This document shows, piece after piece, positions 55,088 through 64,000 of a stretch of 64,000 nucleotides of DNA. The stretch spans positions 7,378,001-7,442,000 of the forward strand of contig NC_079889.1 of the NCBI RefSeq assembly GCF_029227915.1, written 5' to 3'. This DNA is from Hydractinia symbiolongicarpus. Its lineage: Eukaryota > Cnidaria > Hydrozoa > Anthoathecata > Hydractiniidae. Within the stretch, counting starts at the first letter, position 1. Each line of letters opens with the position of its first letter. The notes beneath the pieces are model-generated. The model was given only the letters and a program-made list of their open reading frames with translations. It searched no databases and was not told the DNA's origin. The position numbers and the translations under genes are program-made.

Positions 55088-55846
55088 TTATGTCATGTTG
55101 ACATTATACATGCCCTCGAATAACTCACGCATCGTATAAGCTGAAATAATTTCTCCATGAATTCTCTATCCCGAGATTATCATCTCTGAACCTATTCCAT
55201 GTGTGTTTGGATCGTTTGGATCATCGCATATTGGATTCCTCTCAGTCATATTAGGATACATCTCCCGTAGGGTACGGAGCTGATCGTTTAATGATCAGCG
55301 CTGACAATGAATAATATAGTGAGGATGTTGGCCTTTTTTACCACATTCATTAGGATTGTTCTTGTGAATCACATATATCACATTATCGTATGGATAACCA
55401 GGAGGTACATACCGATCACGAAGTTCTGCTATTTCCAATGTTCGGAGATCGAGTTGATTTTCTCGTATCTGAAGATTATCATTAAGCAGCGCTATCGTCA
55501 TATCTCTCTCTTCGATGGCTTCCTGTAATTTTTCGATACCCTTTATCGCTAGCCATTTCATGATATCAAGCGCCTTTGGTTTTCTGTAGCGAGCACAAAT
55601 CTCAAAAGCAGAATCCAATGTTAAGAAAGCGTCATGTGGATTTTTTGCTTTGCCAAGTGGTTGGTTTGAAACCAACCCTATTTCATTACGTGAAATAATT
55701 GGAATATCCCGATACGACTCTGCAATATTAGCAATACCCAAAAACCTTCCAAGATCAGCACGCTTAAACATGGGCTTACCCTGATTGTTTACTAGGGTCT
55801 TAATGGCTCCAGCGGGCAATGTGTTAAATTCAACAAGACAAGACAT
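55088..55846 (-). pseudogene. BRO-N/MSV199-type DNA-binding protein
   Basis: Open from ATG 55846 to 55295, then in other frames to a TAA near 55088. Residues 1-95 resemble a BRO-N/MSV199 domain: KPMFKRADLGRFLGIANIAE, then ISRNEIGLVSNQPLG and FLTLDSAFEICARYRKP. Then a coiled coil (EKLQEAIEERDMTIALLNDN) and a C-terminal region with YDNVIYVIHKNNPNECGKK and, after the break, NPICDDPNDPNTH, similar to C-terminal domains of BRO/MSV199 proteins of large DNA viruses. Probably a DNA-binding regulator. Convergent with the integrase gene. Confidence 0.6.
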
Positions 55847-55857
55847 CTTTATTTAAA

Positions 55858-55995
55858 TTACATTAGCCTAACCAGGGTCAATATAATTAGGACGGTTATG
55901 AAAAAATACTTGGTATTCTTTTTCCTTTCTAATGCATCCCTTAGCTCTTCGTCAAGAGCTTCCAGACTCCTCTCCAAATGGGGGATCCTATCCAT
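55858..55995 (-). CDS. Small single-TM protein, 45 aa
   Basis: Acidic amphipathic N-terminal helix (HLERSLEALDEELRDALERK) followed by one membrane segment (FFITVLIILTLVRLM) and TAA. Its stop is 12 bp upstream of the BRO-N start, as expected of a compact gene cluster on one strand. Type II-like tail-anchored topology. No function known. Confidence 0.5.
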   Translation of the reverse strand: MDRIPHLERSLEALDEELRDALERKKNTKYFFITVLIILTLVRLM

Positions 55996-56043
55996 TTATT
56001 CGTGACAAGCAGCCAGCTTATGACATATTTATTCTAATACACT

Positions 56044-56628
56044 TCAGGCTCTGGCGTGTTCCAACCTAATATACAAGCACGCGTGTTTTGATTTTTTCAA
56101 CTGGGTCTTGATTGGATTCCAATCGCTAATCATATTCGTCTCTTGATCCAGCAAAACAAGATCACTTCTCTCGTGCGGGTACCAGAGGAATAACTGCTTC
56201 TTTTGTCTCCTCAGATTTTTAGGCAAAGCTGTGTAGGATTGTGTGAGAAGTCAAAGGCTATGTTTTCTATGCCGCCCGCTTATGGCGAGCTCAAGTAAGA
56301 GTTGCCTGCGTTTATCTGCGTTTTCGTCGGCTATGATATCGTCAACGAAAACCAAGCTCTCTTCACCGGCGAGGATATTTGATAATCTTTCAATCCATTC
56401 AAATAGTTGATCTCGTGGGTCAATAAGGAACACGTAAAGATCGATCCAAAGCGATGCTCTATCGAGATAAGTCTTGTTCCAGCGGATGGTGGGGCGGAGT
56501 ATTACTATATTGTGAAAATGACCCTTGTACTCGTTCTCGAGCAAGCCCAGAACGCGCTACGTCTTGCCGCAAGAAGTAGGACCCGTAAATATGGCTGTAT
56601 GAGGTTCTTTTACGATATCAATAACCAT
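56044..56628 (-). pseudogene. Packaging ATPase (FtsK/HerA, A32-like), broken
   Basis: Starts MVIDIVKEPHTAIF at 56628. The Walker A loop FTGPTSCGKT is immediately followed by an in-frame TAG (56557). The frame then continues with NEYKGHFHNIVILRPT, the Walker B segment SLVFVDDIIAD and SGRHRKHS. After a frameshift near 56240 come TQSYTALPKNLRR and KKSKHACLYIR to a stop at 56044. The pair of P-loop and hydrophobic DD box with TQ(S)Y sensor is typical for the ATPase that pumps Polinton/poxvirus-type genomes into capsids. Length about 190 aa, close to the family norm. Confidence 0.82.
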
Positions 56629-56668
56629 GTTTGTTGTATGCCATGGGCAGACAAGAAAACCTTGACAT

Positions 56669-56911
56669 CTATTTTGGAGGCATCATGGAACGTTTATACC
56701 AGCCTTGTTTTATCGCATAATCATCAAATAAGATCGCACCAGTCATATATCCAGCTAGTTTTATACCATCTTCCATGTCCATCTTCGCACCTGGCCTAGA
56801 AACACCCAGCGCCTTTTTGGCACCTAATGCTATTACGATGGCATAGAATACCAGTCTCACAGATTCCTACAAGGTATCGATAACTTCTTTTTGATACTCT
56901 TTGCTACTCAT
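56669..56911 (-). pseudogene. Small hydrophobic Polinton protein with in-frame TAG
   Basis: One frame from ATG 56911 to TAG 56669 with a single internal TAG at 56867 after codon 14 (SSKEYQKEVIDTL before it). The rest has a hydrophobic segment (VRLVFYAIVIALGAKKALGV) and a C-terminal DGIKLAGYMTGAILFDDYAI. Lies directly upstream of the ATPase, probably in the same transcript. Unknown function. Confidence 0.5.
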
Positions 56912-56921
56912 TTATATTATA

Positions 56922-57236
56922 CTATTTCATACGAAAAATATCTGGCTGTGTTTGAGATTTTTGTTGAGCCACTGCGGCAGGCTGCTGGGTACTCGCGGGT
57001 CTCTTACGGATAAAATAGTAGGCACTTCCCACACAGGCGATTATTGCAACAAGGCCTCCAGCGCAAAATAGATATCCACTGGTTTCGACTGGAGGTTGTA
57101 CAGCACCCTCTTGTTGTTTAAGATCTTCCTTCCTCTTCTTCATGAGTGCGGATAACGTGTGGCCTTCGGCTACTCTCCCCGGATGCTTTACTGGTTTTGT
57201 TATTACCCTCTGTTCTTGCGATTGTTCAGTGCTCAT
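56922..57236 (-). CDS. Single-TM protein, 104 aa
   Basis: Polar N-terminal region (KPVKHPGRVAEGHT and a lysine-rich KKRKEDLKQQE helix), one membrane segment at about residues 54-74 (YLFCAGGLVAIIACVGSAYY), a basic stop-transfer IRKRP and a Q/P-rich tail. Intact. Sits 11 bp upstream of the next gene's start, in the late-type cluster with the ATPase. Confidence 0.55.
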   Translation of the reverse strand: MSTEQSQEQRVITKPVKHPGRVAEGHTLSALMKKRKEDLKQQEGAVQPPVETSGYLFCAGGLVAIIACVGSAYYFIRKRPASTQQPAAVAQQKSQTQPDIFRMK

Positions 57237-57256
57237 TTCTTTATAAGTCGTGAGAC

Positions 57257-57847
57257 TTATGATGGAGAGCTTGTATCATTCACCAGTTCCCCCGAATCGG
57301 GTGAACCCTGTTTGGTCAATTTTTTATGATTAATGGTGTGCGCCGCAACGAGCAGGGGTGCCAGGAATCGACCAAATGCTGTATATACCAGTATACCTAA
57401 ATCGGCCGTACTTTCGCGTATTATAGGATCATTTTCAATATCTCTCCTCAACCCTTCAGGGCTATCAAGCGGTACAACATTGTTTATTGCCTTAGTGTAC
57501 AAGCTAATAGCGTGACACGACGAAGCTCTGGCAGTTTTCTCTCCCTTTTCCTGCAGTTCGCGTTCAGTAAAATCATTGTATATTTTCTTGATAACCTCAT
57601 GTGAAGCCTTGTCCAGGAAACATTAGCTACATTTTTTCGCTAAAAGATGCGGCTTGGATTTGCGAGCATACTTGAGAACTTGACTTTTGTCTAATTTTTG
57701 ATCAACGACCTCTGATGGTGTATCGACAACATCGTCAAATATTTCTGCTAAGTTGTGAGCCATATTTATTAAACGCCGATATTTCAAATAACCGAAAATG
57801 ATCACGATGTATGGGAGCAATATCGCGATCAATAGCAATAACTCCAT
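57257..57847 (-). pseudogene. TM protein with in-frame TAA, about 196 codons
   Basis: From ATG 57847 one frame runs to 57257 with a single TAA at 57623. The N-terminus is a membrane anchor (LLLLIAILLPYIVIIFGYLK). Then NLAEIFDDVVDTPSEVV and a lysine-rich stretch; after the stop the frame continues DKASHEVIKKIYNDFTEREL, then SPEGLRRDIENDPIIRES and FGRFLAPLLVAAHTINHKK. Both halves look conserved in style, so this was one gene. Unknown role; adjacent to the polymerase stop. Confidence 0.55.
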
Positions 57848-57850
57848 TGT

Positions 57851-60800
57851 TTATTTCAACCGATAATGACCCCGGGCAAGCGTTGTTATTTGATCAGCTT
57901 GTACGATTCTCTTGTCATCAGCTCTATTAAGCGCGATTTTTGTGACTTCCTACGTGTATATATTGTGACCTTTATTATTAATACAACGCCAAATTTTGTT
58001 AATATCGATGCCTTCCCCTAAACATCGCTGGTAGTCTTCGAAAGTGATACATTTATTAGTCACGGCTTTCTTCACCCTTTGGCCTTTCTATCGCCGCTGT
58101 CTTTAGTTAAGGCTTTATATGCATAAGCTTTCGGCCTCAATGTGATAAAATGTGTATTGATCTTACCCCCAAGTTCATCCTTCATAAGGCCCACGACTTT
58201 CTTGTTTTTGCCGATTGGGAGAGGTCTGTTGTCATCCTTCGTATAGGCACTCGTATCGAAGCGTGATTCAACATCATCGGCAATATCCCGATAGAAATCC
58301 TCTGTTCGTATGTGGTATACGAACGAATCCGTATCAATATAGCACAGCTGTATTTTACTACCGTATTTTGACTGCATATAGTCATAATGATATTCGTACA
58401 TTATGGTCTTTGAAAGATCTAAGATAGCTTGACTAATATAGACGGGCTTGTTCATTTTGATTCCCGTTCTACCCAAACTTATGCCGTTTTTAAAGTTTGG
58501 TTGCATAGTGAGTTTTGAATAGGCGGCTTCATTGGTCACTAATTTGACATTCCGATGATTGCGGATATTCTCCATGATTTTTCCAAACACCGAGAGATTC
58601 ATAAGCTTATAAAAGTCCTTCTCAAAATCATTTTTAGCGGCAGTTCTCAGCTTCGTGTTATGGTCTATATAACCTCGCAGCCACGGGGATTGATTAAACC
58701 GGATAGCGCGGTGGACCTTTTTAAGCTCGAACCCATGCTTTAAAGCTTGATGTAAAGCTCCAATGTACACTACATATTTCTTCTTGTGTTCAAGATTTGG
58801 TATCAATTTCTCGACCCTGTGGATCATCTTGCGCTTCGGTAGGAAGGGGAGCGCATTATGTTTATCGTGTAAATCCTTCGGGTAATCAACGTCAGCCTCC
58901 AGCAAGTACCTATGTTTATTATCAGATACCAATTTCTCGATCTTCTTTTCATTTATTATCTCAATATTCGACACCCATTTGAACCCATGGTAGAGACTGT
59001 TTCATTGCCCACCCGTACAGCGTCTAGGTATTGCCAATATGACAACTCCTTATCAGGATCGTATTGGTCCCCCATATATTTGTTATTCGCTCTCGCGTAG
59101 CGGTGTACAGCCTGGGTTATACCACATCGAATACCCTTCTCAAACATTAATAACATATCAGGATCTGTTAACAGTTCAAGCTTGATTTTTTTGCACTTGA
59201 GTGCTGCTTTCCATGAAAGACCAGGCGCGCTATAAAAATGGGTAGGGTCGAGCTTGTAGTTCTCATGGCACACTCCTCGAAAGTTCTGGAATATATCAGT
59301 AAATAGCAGTACATCCGTCACTAAATATGCATCGTGGTAGTCACCCATGGTAGTCTCTGGACCCTTTGGAGTAACAGCATTCCATACCTTCTGCGTATGT
59401 TCGTACTCGTTGTCACTGATAGAATTCATATTAAGGGTGCTATAGAAGGCCTCCCTAGGCGGAAGCTCAGTCTCCTCGAATCTTCGCCAACCATTCATGT
59501 ATTCGTATGGGTATATGCCTCTTCTAAGCATGAGCCGGAATAACTCATTATCGCTAAAATAGTAGCTCATGGCTGGTGTATTGGCCTTAACTCGATCCTT
59601 ATCTAACTGCTTCGAGGTATTTGATTCACAACTGCTACAGCAAAAGCTTGCTATATACTCATCATCAATGTTCTTAAATTCCAAGCATGTATCAGCGCAC
59701 TGCTGGCATTTCATGCCTGCCGTGTTCGTACCAATAAGATAAGATGCCAATTTCTCCAATGAGGATGCCATAAACTGACAGCTGTCTATAAATCTTATTT
59801 CGATCTTTTTGTAAAATTCACCATCGCAATATCCCATGCCTGCAATGGGTACATTGATTTTCATATTAAATGATATGTACTTCTCGGTATTCTCAGCGAT
59901 GCAGCCGATATCTTGGGTGTCGTATTTTTCGCCCAGCTCACGGATAAACAGGTGGGCATCGTACCCTGATAGGTTGTGAAATATTACGGGTATATGGTTT
60001 GGTATCCTGTATTTAAGATTACAGGTATTGTGAGCCGCTCCTCGACATAAGCCTGTGTAATGACAATGATCCCTAACCTTGCGATTTTCATCGTTAAATG
60101 GTTTCATGCATATGTGGCAACTAGTGGCGGAGTCGTGCTCCCTTTTTAGTACCTCCGTTAATGGTAACATGTCCTGTTGAGAGTATGTGTTGTAGAATCG
60201 CTTTACCTCATCCACTAGATGATCAACGAACTTCTTCACACAATCTTCACCCCTGTAGACTGCTAGTGGGTCTGGCACGGACCCGTAGGCAAAGGTACTA
60301 TATGTTGTCCAGCCGCATGGTTCATGCTTGTTCAGCTTTTTCGTCTTAGTATCCCGAGCATTCTCCTTCATTAAGATGAGCAAGCTCTCGAAATCTGCGT
60401 ATATCACGAATGGAACCATGAACTGGCATTGTCCGTCCTGGTAATATAGCCATTTTTCCTTCTCGCTGGGCATCGTGATCTTTACTGCCTCGTTCTCTTT
60501 ACAGTAGGTATAATGCTTATCACGCGACTCGATTGTTGGAAAGGCTTGAAGACAGTTCAGGCAGTACATCTTTAAATGATTCTTCGATATCTCTCTACAG
60601 GAGCCTTGAAAGATTTTTGATGGTTGTATCGTGAGTCTTTTTATCATCCGTAAGTAGTAGCAGATTAACCAGAGTATCCCTTTCGTTAAATGCCGATCGC
60701 TGTAAGATATTAAAAGTCTTCCCTGTCACGTACAAGACGTTCACCGCGATGTCTGTGTTGTTCTTTTCAAATTTGATAATATCCTTGATGCTTTTTGGAA

Positions 60801-61854
60801 ACTCAATGCCCTGCCAGTTATAGCGCTCTTCATATGGTCTCAGCTTGCTTATACGTTCTGGATAAATGCCAATATCTTCATTATGCAACTCTGCAATCAC
60901 AGCCCATTTGAAACACTCTTCATCGTTGCTATTTGGGTTGATGATAGCCTTCTTCATTGCGATCCATCTTGGTGCCTCGATATACGAGGAACCTCTCGTC
61001 AGCTTCAGTTTGTGAAAGTCCACGTCGAGATGTAGGACGCGACCGATACTAAAACCACTCTTGGGCAGCGCGGGATTCTCCACATGCGTTCTGATTTGTG
61101 CGGGCATCGTATCCATCACTTCATTCACGATTGCTCCCTGAAATACTGATGTCATATTGCTATGAAAGACCTTATCCACCTCGATAAACTCATTAGTACC
61201 ATCAATTGGCTTCCTCCATAAAATCCATATGGAGCAGTGGATTTTCGCAGAGCCCATTGCTACCACTTGGTTTTCAGTAAGTGTTTTTACACATTTGATC
61301 GAACCATACCCAAGTAACCATCAATATCTGTTCCATCAATGGCAGCTATACGATAACTTTTAAAGGTCTTATGAATCGCATGCTTATGTTCCTGAGGCGT
61401 AAAATCTTGGTTATGTTGCTCTGAATTATAACCTTCCCTTCCCTCTTGCTCAACCTCGTCATGAAGCGTTGCACCCGTGACCCTGTTGTAGAGTTTCATC
61501 ACATTGTTTTTGAACGTGTTATATGCGCTATTGACACCCTTCTTTATAGACTCTGGCACATAGTCCACTAACCAATCAGACCACTCTCGCAGTTTACTTT
61601 TTACCACTGGATGAGTCGTCACCATCTCTTAGAGCTCGAAGATGTCCATGGCCTCTGGTTGGTAGAATAGTCACTGGTCTGACTGGCTTTCGTCGCTCGG
61701 CCCTCCTGAGTGGTTTCTGTGGTACATCCTCTGTGGGAGTTGGTGCTGGAGTGGCTTCTAATAAAGAAACAAGGTTTGCTTTGCGTAGCCTATAGTATCC
61801 ATGTAGGCCCCGCGCCTTTGCAATAGCTCTCAGTTCTATAACAGTCTTATCCAT
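57851..61854 (-). pseudogene. Protein-primed DNA polymerase B polyprotein, broken in five places
   Basis: Starts at ATG 61854 with a SAP-like helix-extension-helix, then a linker and a region about 61590-60600 (WSDWLVDYVPESIKKGVNSA; KIHCSIWILWRK). A C2H2-type finger (YCLNCLQAF...HYTYC) and FVIYADFESLL (exonuclease motif) follow; an HNH/endonuclease VII-like CHICMKPF...DHCHYTG...CNLKYR lies inside. The polymerase palm has SYWQYLDA (motif A start, disrupted near 59017), KLMNLSVFGKIMENIRN (motif B) and CYIDTDSF (motif C, DTD). Breaks near 61600, 61270, 60605, 59017 and 58090, plus TAG at 57950. About 1330 codons, normal for Polintons. It would copy the element from a terminal protein primer. Confidence 0.9.
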
Positions 61855-61904
61855 TTATTATAAAAATTTTTGATTCAAACTAACAATCTTTCTAGGACAG
61901 TTGA

Positions 61905-62163
61905 ATAATTTTTACTCATATTCTGTATAATATGAGTATACGCTATTGCGCATGACGTCATTTATATTATTTTGTGTTGGTTATTGGCATTTAATATTAT
62001 CATGTGTTGGTGATTGGTAGATGACGTCATGTATTTCTGATATATATTATTATGTGTTGGTTATTGGCATTTAATATTATTTTGTGTTGGTTACTAACGG
62101 ATGACTTAGGGAATTTCCCTTGATGTGCGTGCGCTGTCCTAGAACAAACATTTCTCTATCTCT
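61905..62163. repeat. Polinton right terminal inverted repeat
   Basis: Inverse copy of 44269-44526, ending CATTTCTCTATCTCT and followed by CTTTC. Differences from the left copy are a handful of substitutions and small indels, so the two ends have diverged little. Confidence 0.92.
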
Positions 62164-62168
62164 CTTTC

Positions 62169-62414
62169 CCCAGAACTTCCTGACTATTAAATGTGATTAA
62201 AACGTTACTTCCTTAAGACTTTTCTTGTTAAAAACCTCCCCATCGGACTCTAAGACCCTACTAAACCCTAATAATTTTTTTCTGATGCGCCTTATAAATC
62301 TACAAGGCAAGGGTGCACCGAATAAGAACCTCTACCCCCATCTACAGTCCACGCTACTCTCGTGTTGCACAAAAGGGCATGTCAGTATAATTACTCTACC
62401 ACACCAACTTCTTT
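62169..62414. other. Flank between Polinton and helicase gene
   Basis: No ORF of note. A T-rich and C-rich stretch that may be the 3' end of the Helitron whose helicase begins at 62415, but no CTRR end with hairpin is evident. Confidence 0.4.
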
Positions 62415-64000
62415 TCACTTTGTACAACATGACAGATAGATATAAAGTGCAAAATATTGAATTTCTACTAAGCATTTGTTAGTTGCATCATTGTCTACTA
62501 CATTATTGCATGAATTATGTAAGAATTTGACGGTAAACAATATTTTGAGTATAACATTTCCCATTAAAAATCCTTGCCTGGATGAGGGAACAACACTTAC
62601 TCTAACATCATCAAATGCTCTTGCTCTAGAAAAAGCAACATACAATTGACCATGAGAAAAACATGGCCTGCGCAACAATACACCAACCTTTTTAAAGGTT
62701 TGACCTTGTGCTTTGTTTATTGTCATAGCATAAGACAACCTCAGTGGAAGTTGTCTGCGACGTAAAACAAAAGGCATACCTGTATCCGAATTTACCAATT
62801 ATACCCTTGGAATAAGTACCCTGTCTCCAATAGCATTTCCAGTGAGAACTTCTGCATCGACACAGTTGTCGTGAAGATATCTTACAATAAGGCGAGTGCC
62901 ATTATATAAACCTTTATGTTTATGTTTCTTAATAACATAACAATGGCACCAGTTTTCAATTTAAAGCAATAAGGAGGCATACCTGAAGGTGCGATACTAT
63001 TAAAAAATTCTACCGCATATTGACTCCGTTCCTCCTCATCATCATACACAACATCATCTGCACTAAACTAAACTTTTTCTTCACCAAGCAACAGCGCCAA
63101 CATATTATCATTAATGATAAGTGAATCATCATTTGTGGGTGTTAGTACCACAGATGATGCCATAATTTCCGGTAAAAGATCCCTAAATAAAGTATCAACA
63201 ATAAATTCATATTGTATCACACATTGGGATGGTACTTTAATTGCACCTGGGAAAGGTTCTTGCTCCCGAACAGGTAAAACACCTTTTCCAAGTTGCCGAA
63301 GCCATGCAGCAAGTTGTTGTTCCACTGGCCTCGTTCTCATGTTTCGAAGTAATCGAAATTCTTTAACTAAGTGCCATGAGGGAGAACTTTTTAAACACAT
63401 GTCCACAATTTCAGTTGGTTTTCCTTTTCTGACAACATGCACTAACTGTGAAAAATCACCACCTAAAAGAACCACTTTACCTCAAAATCGAAGCTCATTA
63501 TTACAAATATCTTGTAGAAGACGATCTATTGCATGAATAGTATGCTTAGGAATCATAGAAGCTTCATCAAGTAAAAAGAGGCTCTTTTGTCGTAATTATG
63601 CCGCATAAGCAGAAACCGGGGTCATGCTGCATGTACTATTCTCTACAATGGAAACAGGTAACCGGAATAGTCTATGATTGGTGGTACCCTTTTTCAAAAG
63701 TGTTGCAGGTATGCCAGTAAATGCATCTGTTCCAACTTGGAAACCGCCACCTGTTCAGAAATAAGGTAATTATACGTAAAGGTTTTACCACTCCCACCAG
63801 CACCTTCTAAATAAAACAGACGGTTATTTTGGGCTGCATTGTTAGCAACATTTACAACAGCTTCTATGACTGCATTAGCCAGTGCAGTCTGTTCGTCAGT
63901 AAGTTGACCCCTTAGTTGAGAAGCTCTTTTAACTTCCATAGCTACATAAATGTTTTCAGCTGGGGGTATTTCGTCTAAATGAGGAAGATTATAATCAGTA
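62415..64000 (-). pseudogene. Helitron-type (Pif1-like) helicase, partial and broken
   Basis: The minus-strand gene enters from beyond the window end. Pif1-family SF1B motifs in order: FYLEGAGGSGKTFTYNYL (motif I), LFLLDEASMIPKH (motif II), VVLLGGDFSQLVHVVRKG (motif III), RNMRTR (IV), VVLTPTND, and near the end RLSYAMTINKAQGQTFKKV with SHGQLYVAFSRA (V and VI). A frameshift near 63760, a TAA near 63600 and a TGA near 63480 break it, and another break lies between 63068 and 62798. The HGQLYVAFSRA end and multi-copy style are typical of the Hel domain of Helitron RepHel proteins; the Rep part would lie past 64000. It would unwind the donor strand in rolling-circle transposition. Confidence 0.75.

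Larger units (their letters stand above)
44269..62163. mobile_element. Polinton/Maverick element, decayed, 17.9 kb
   Basis: 258-bp terminal inverted repeats (44269-44526 and 61905-62163) with a CTTTC direct repeat outside both ends (44264-44268, 62164-62168). Polintons usually duplicate 6 bp; here 5 bp match. Between them lie genes diagnostic of Polintons: protein-primed DNA polymerase B, retroviral-type integrase, FtsK/HerA-type packaging ATPase and a major capsid protein. About ten smaller conserved-looking proteins accompany them. A LINE of about 2.9 kb is inserted. Without it the element is about 15 kb, normal for the group. Most long genes are broken by frameshifts or stops. Confidence 0.92.

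Overview
The window is AT-rich eukaryotic DNA with GT-AG introns and is dominated by nested transposable elements. The mix (Polinton, Penelope-like element, Helitron helicase, pogo/Tigger and CACTA-like transposases, a rhodopsin-type GPCR remnant) points to an invertebrate animal. A cnidarian is my best guess from general knowledge of such element mixes; no single gene proves it. I recognise no rRNA, tRNA or CRISPR array.

Region 1 (1-20.3 kb) is a layered repeat landscape: a three-frame GPCR pseudogene (2.1-2.8 kb); two Tigger-like ends in inverted orientation 13 kb apart (4991 and 18098), the left one with a broken transposase; a broken CACTA-like transposase followed by DUF4806-like exons (9.5-12.4 kb); several MITEs; and diverged copies of Helitron-like non-autonomous units.

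Region 2 (20.3-41 kb) is the most unusual part. Two (AT)n tracts bound a 20.2-kb segment whose inner edges form an imperfect inverted repeat (18 of 24 positions match). On the minus strand the segment holds two multi-exon genes whose splice phases I could follow throughout. One is an 8-exon SET-domain protein of 245 aa. The other is a tyrosine-recombinase/SANT protein of about 845 aa in 13 exons. A 114-bp minisatellite inside SET intron 1 carries the same AGTGGACA motif as the segment ends. A second, apparently intact transposon sits between the two genes: 3477 bp, TA target duplication, a 570-aa pogo-like DDE transposase and a divergent 216-aa HIRAN-domain protein.

Region 3 (41-44.3 kb) holds the 3' part of a Penelope-like element with a GIY-YIG domain, an ORF of unknown origin, and about 1.5 kb in which I see nothing.

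Region 4 (44269-62163) is a complete but decayed Polinton/Maverick of 17.9 kb with 258-bp terminal inverted repeats and a CTTTC direct repeat outside each end. It carries a protein-primed DNA polymerase B polyprotein, a retroviral-type integrase, a packaging ATPase, a major capsid protein, a BRO-N protein and about ten small or unrecognised proteins, several with membrane segments. I found no protease. Frameshifts and in-frame TAG/TAA codons break most long genes. A 5'-truncated LINE with an intact 863-aa endonuclease/RT reading frame is inserted near 46.97-49.86 kb.

Region 5 (62.2-64 kb) is the 3' half of a broken Helitron-type helicase gene that runs off the window.
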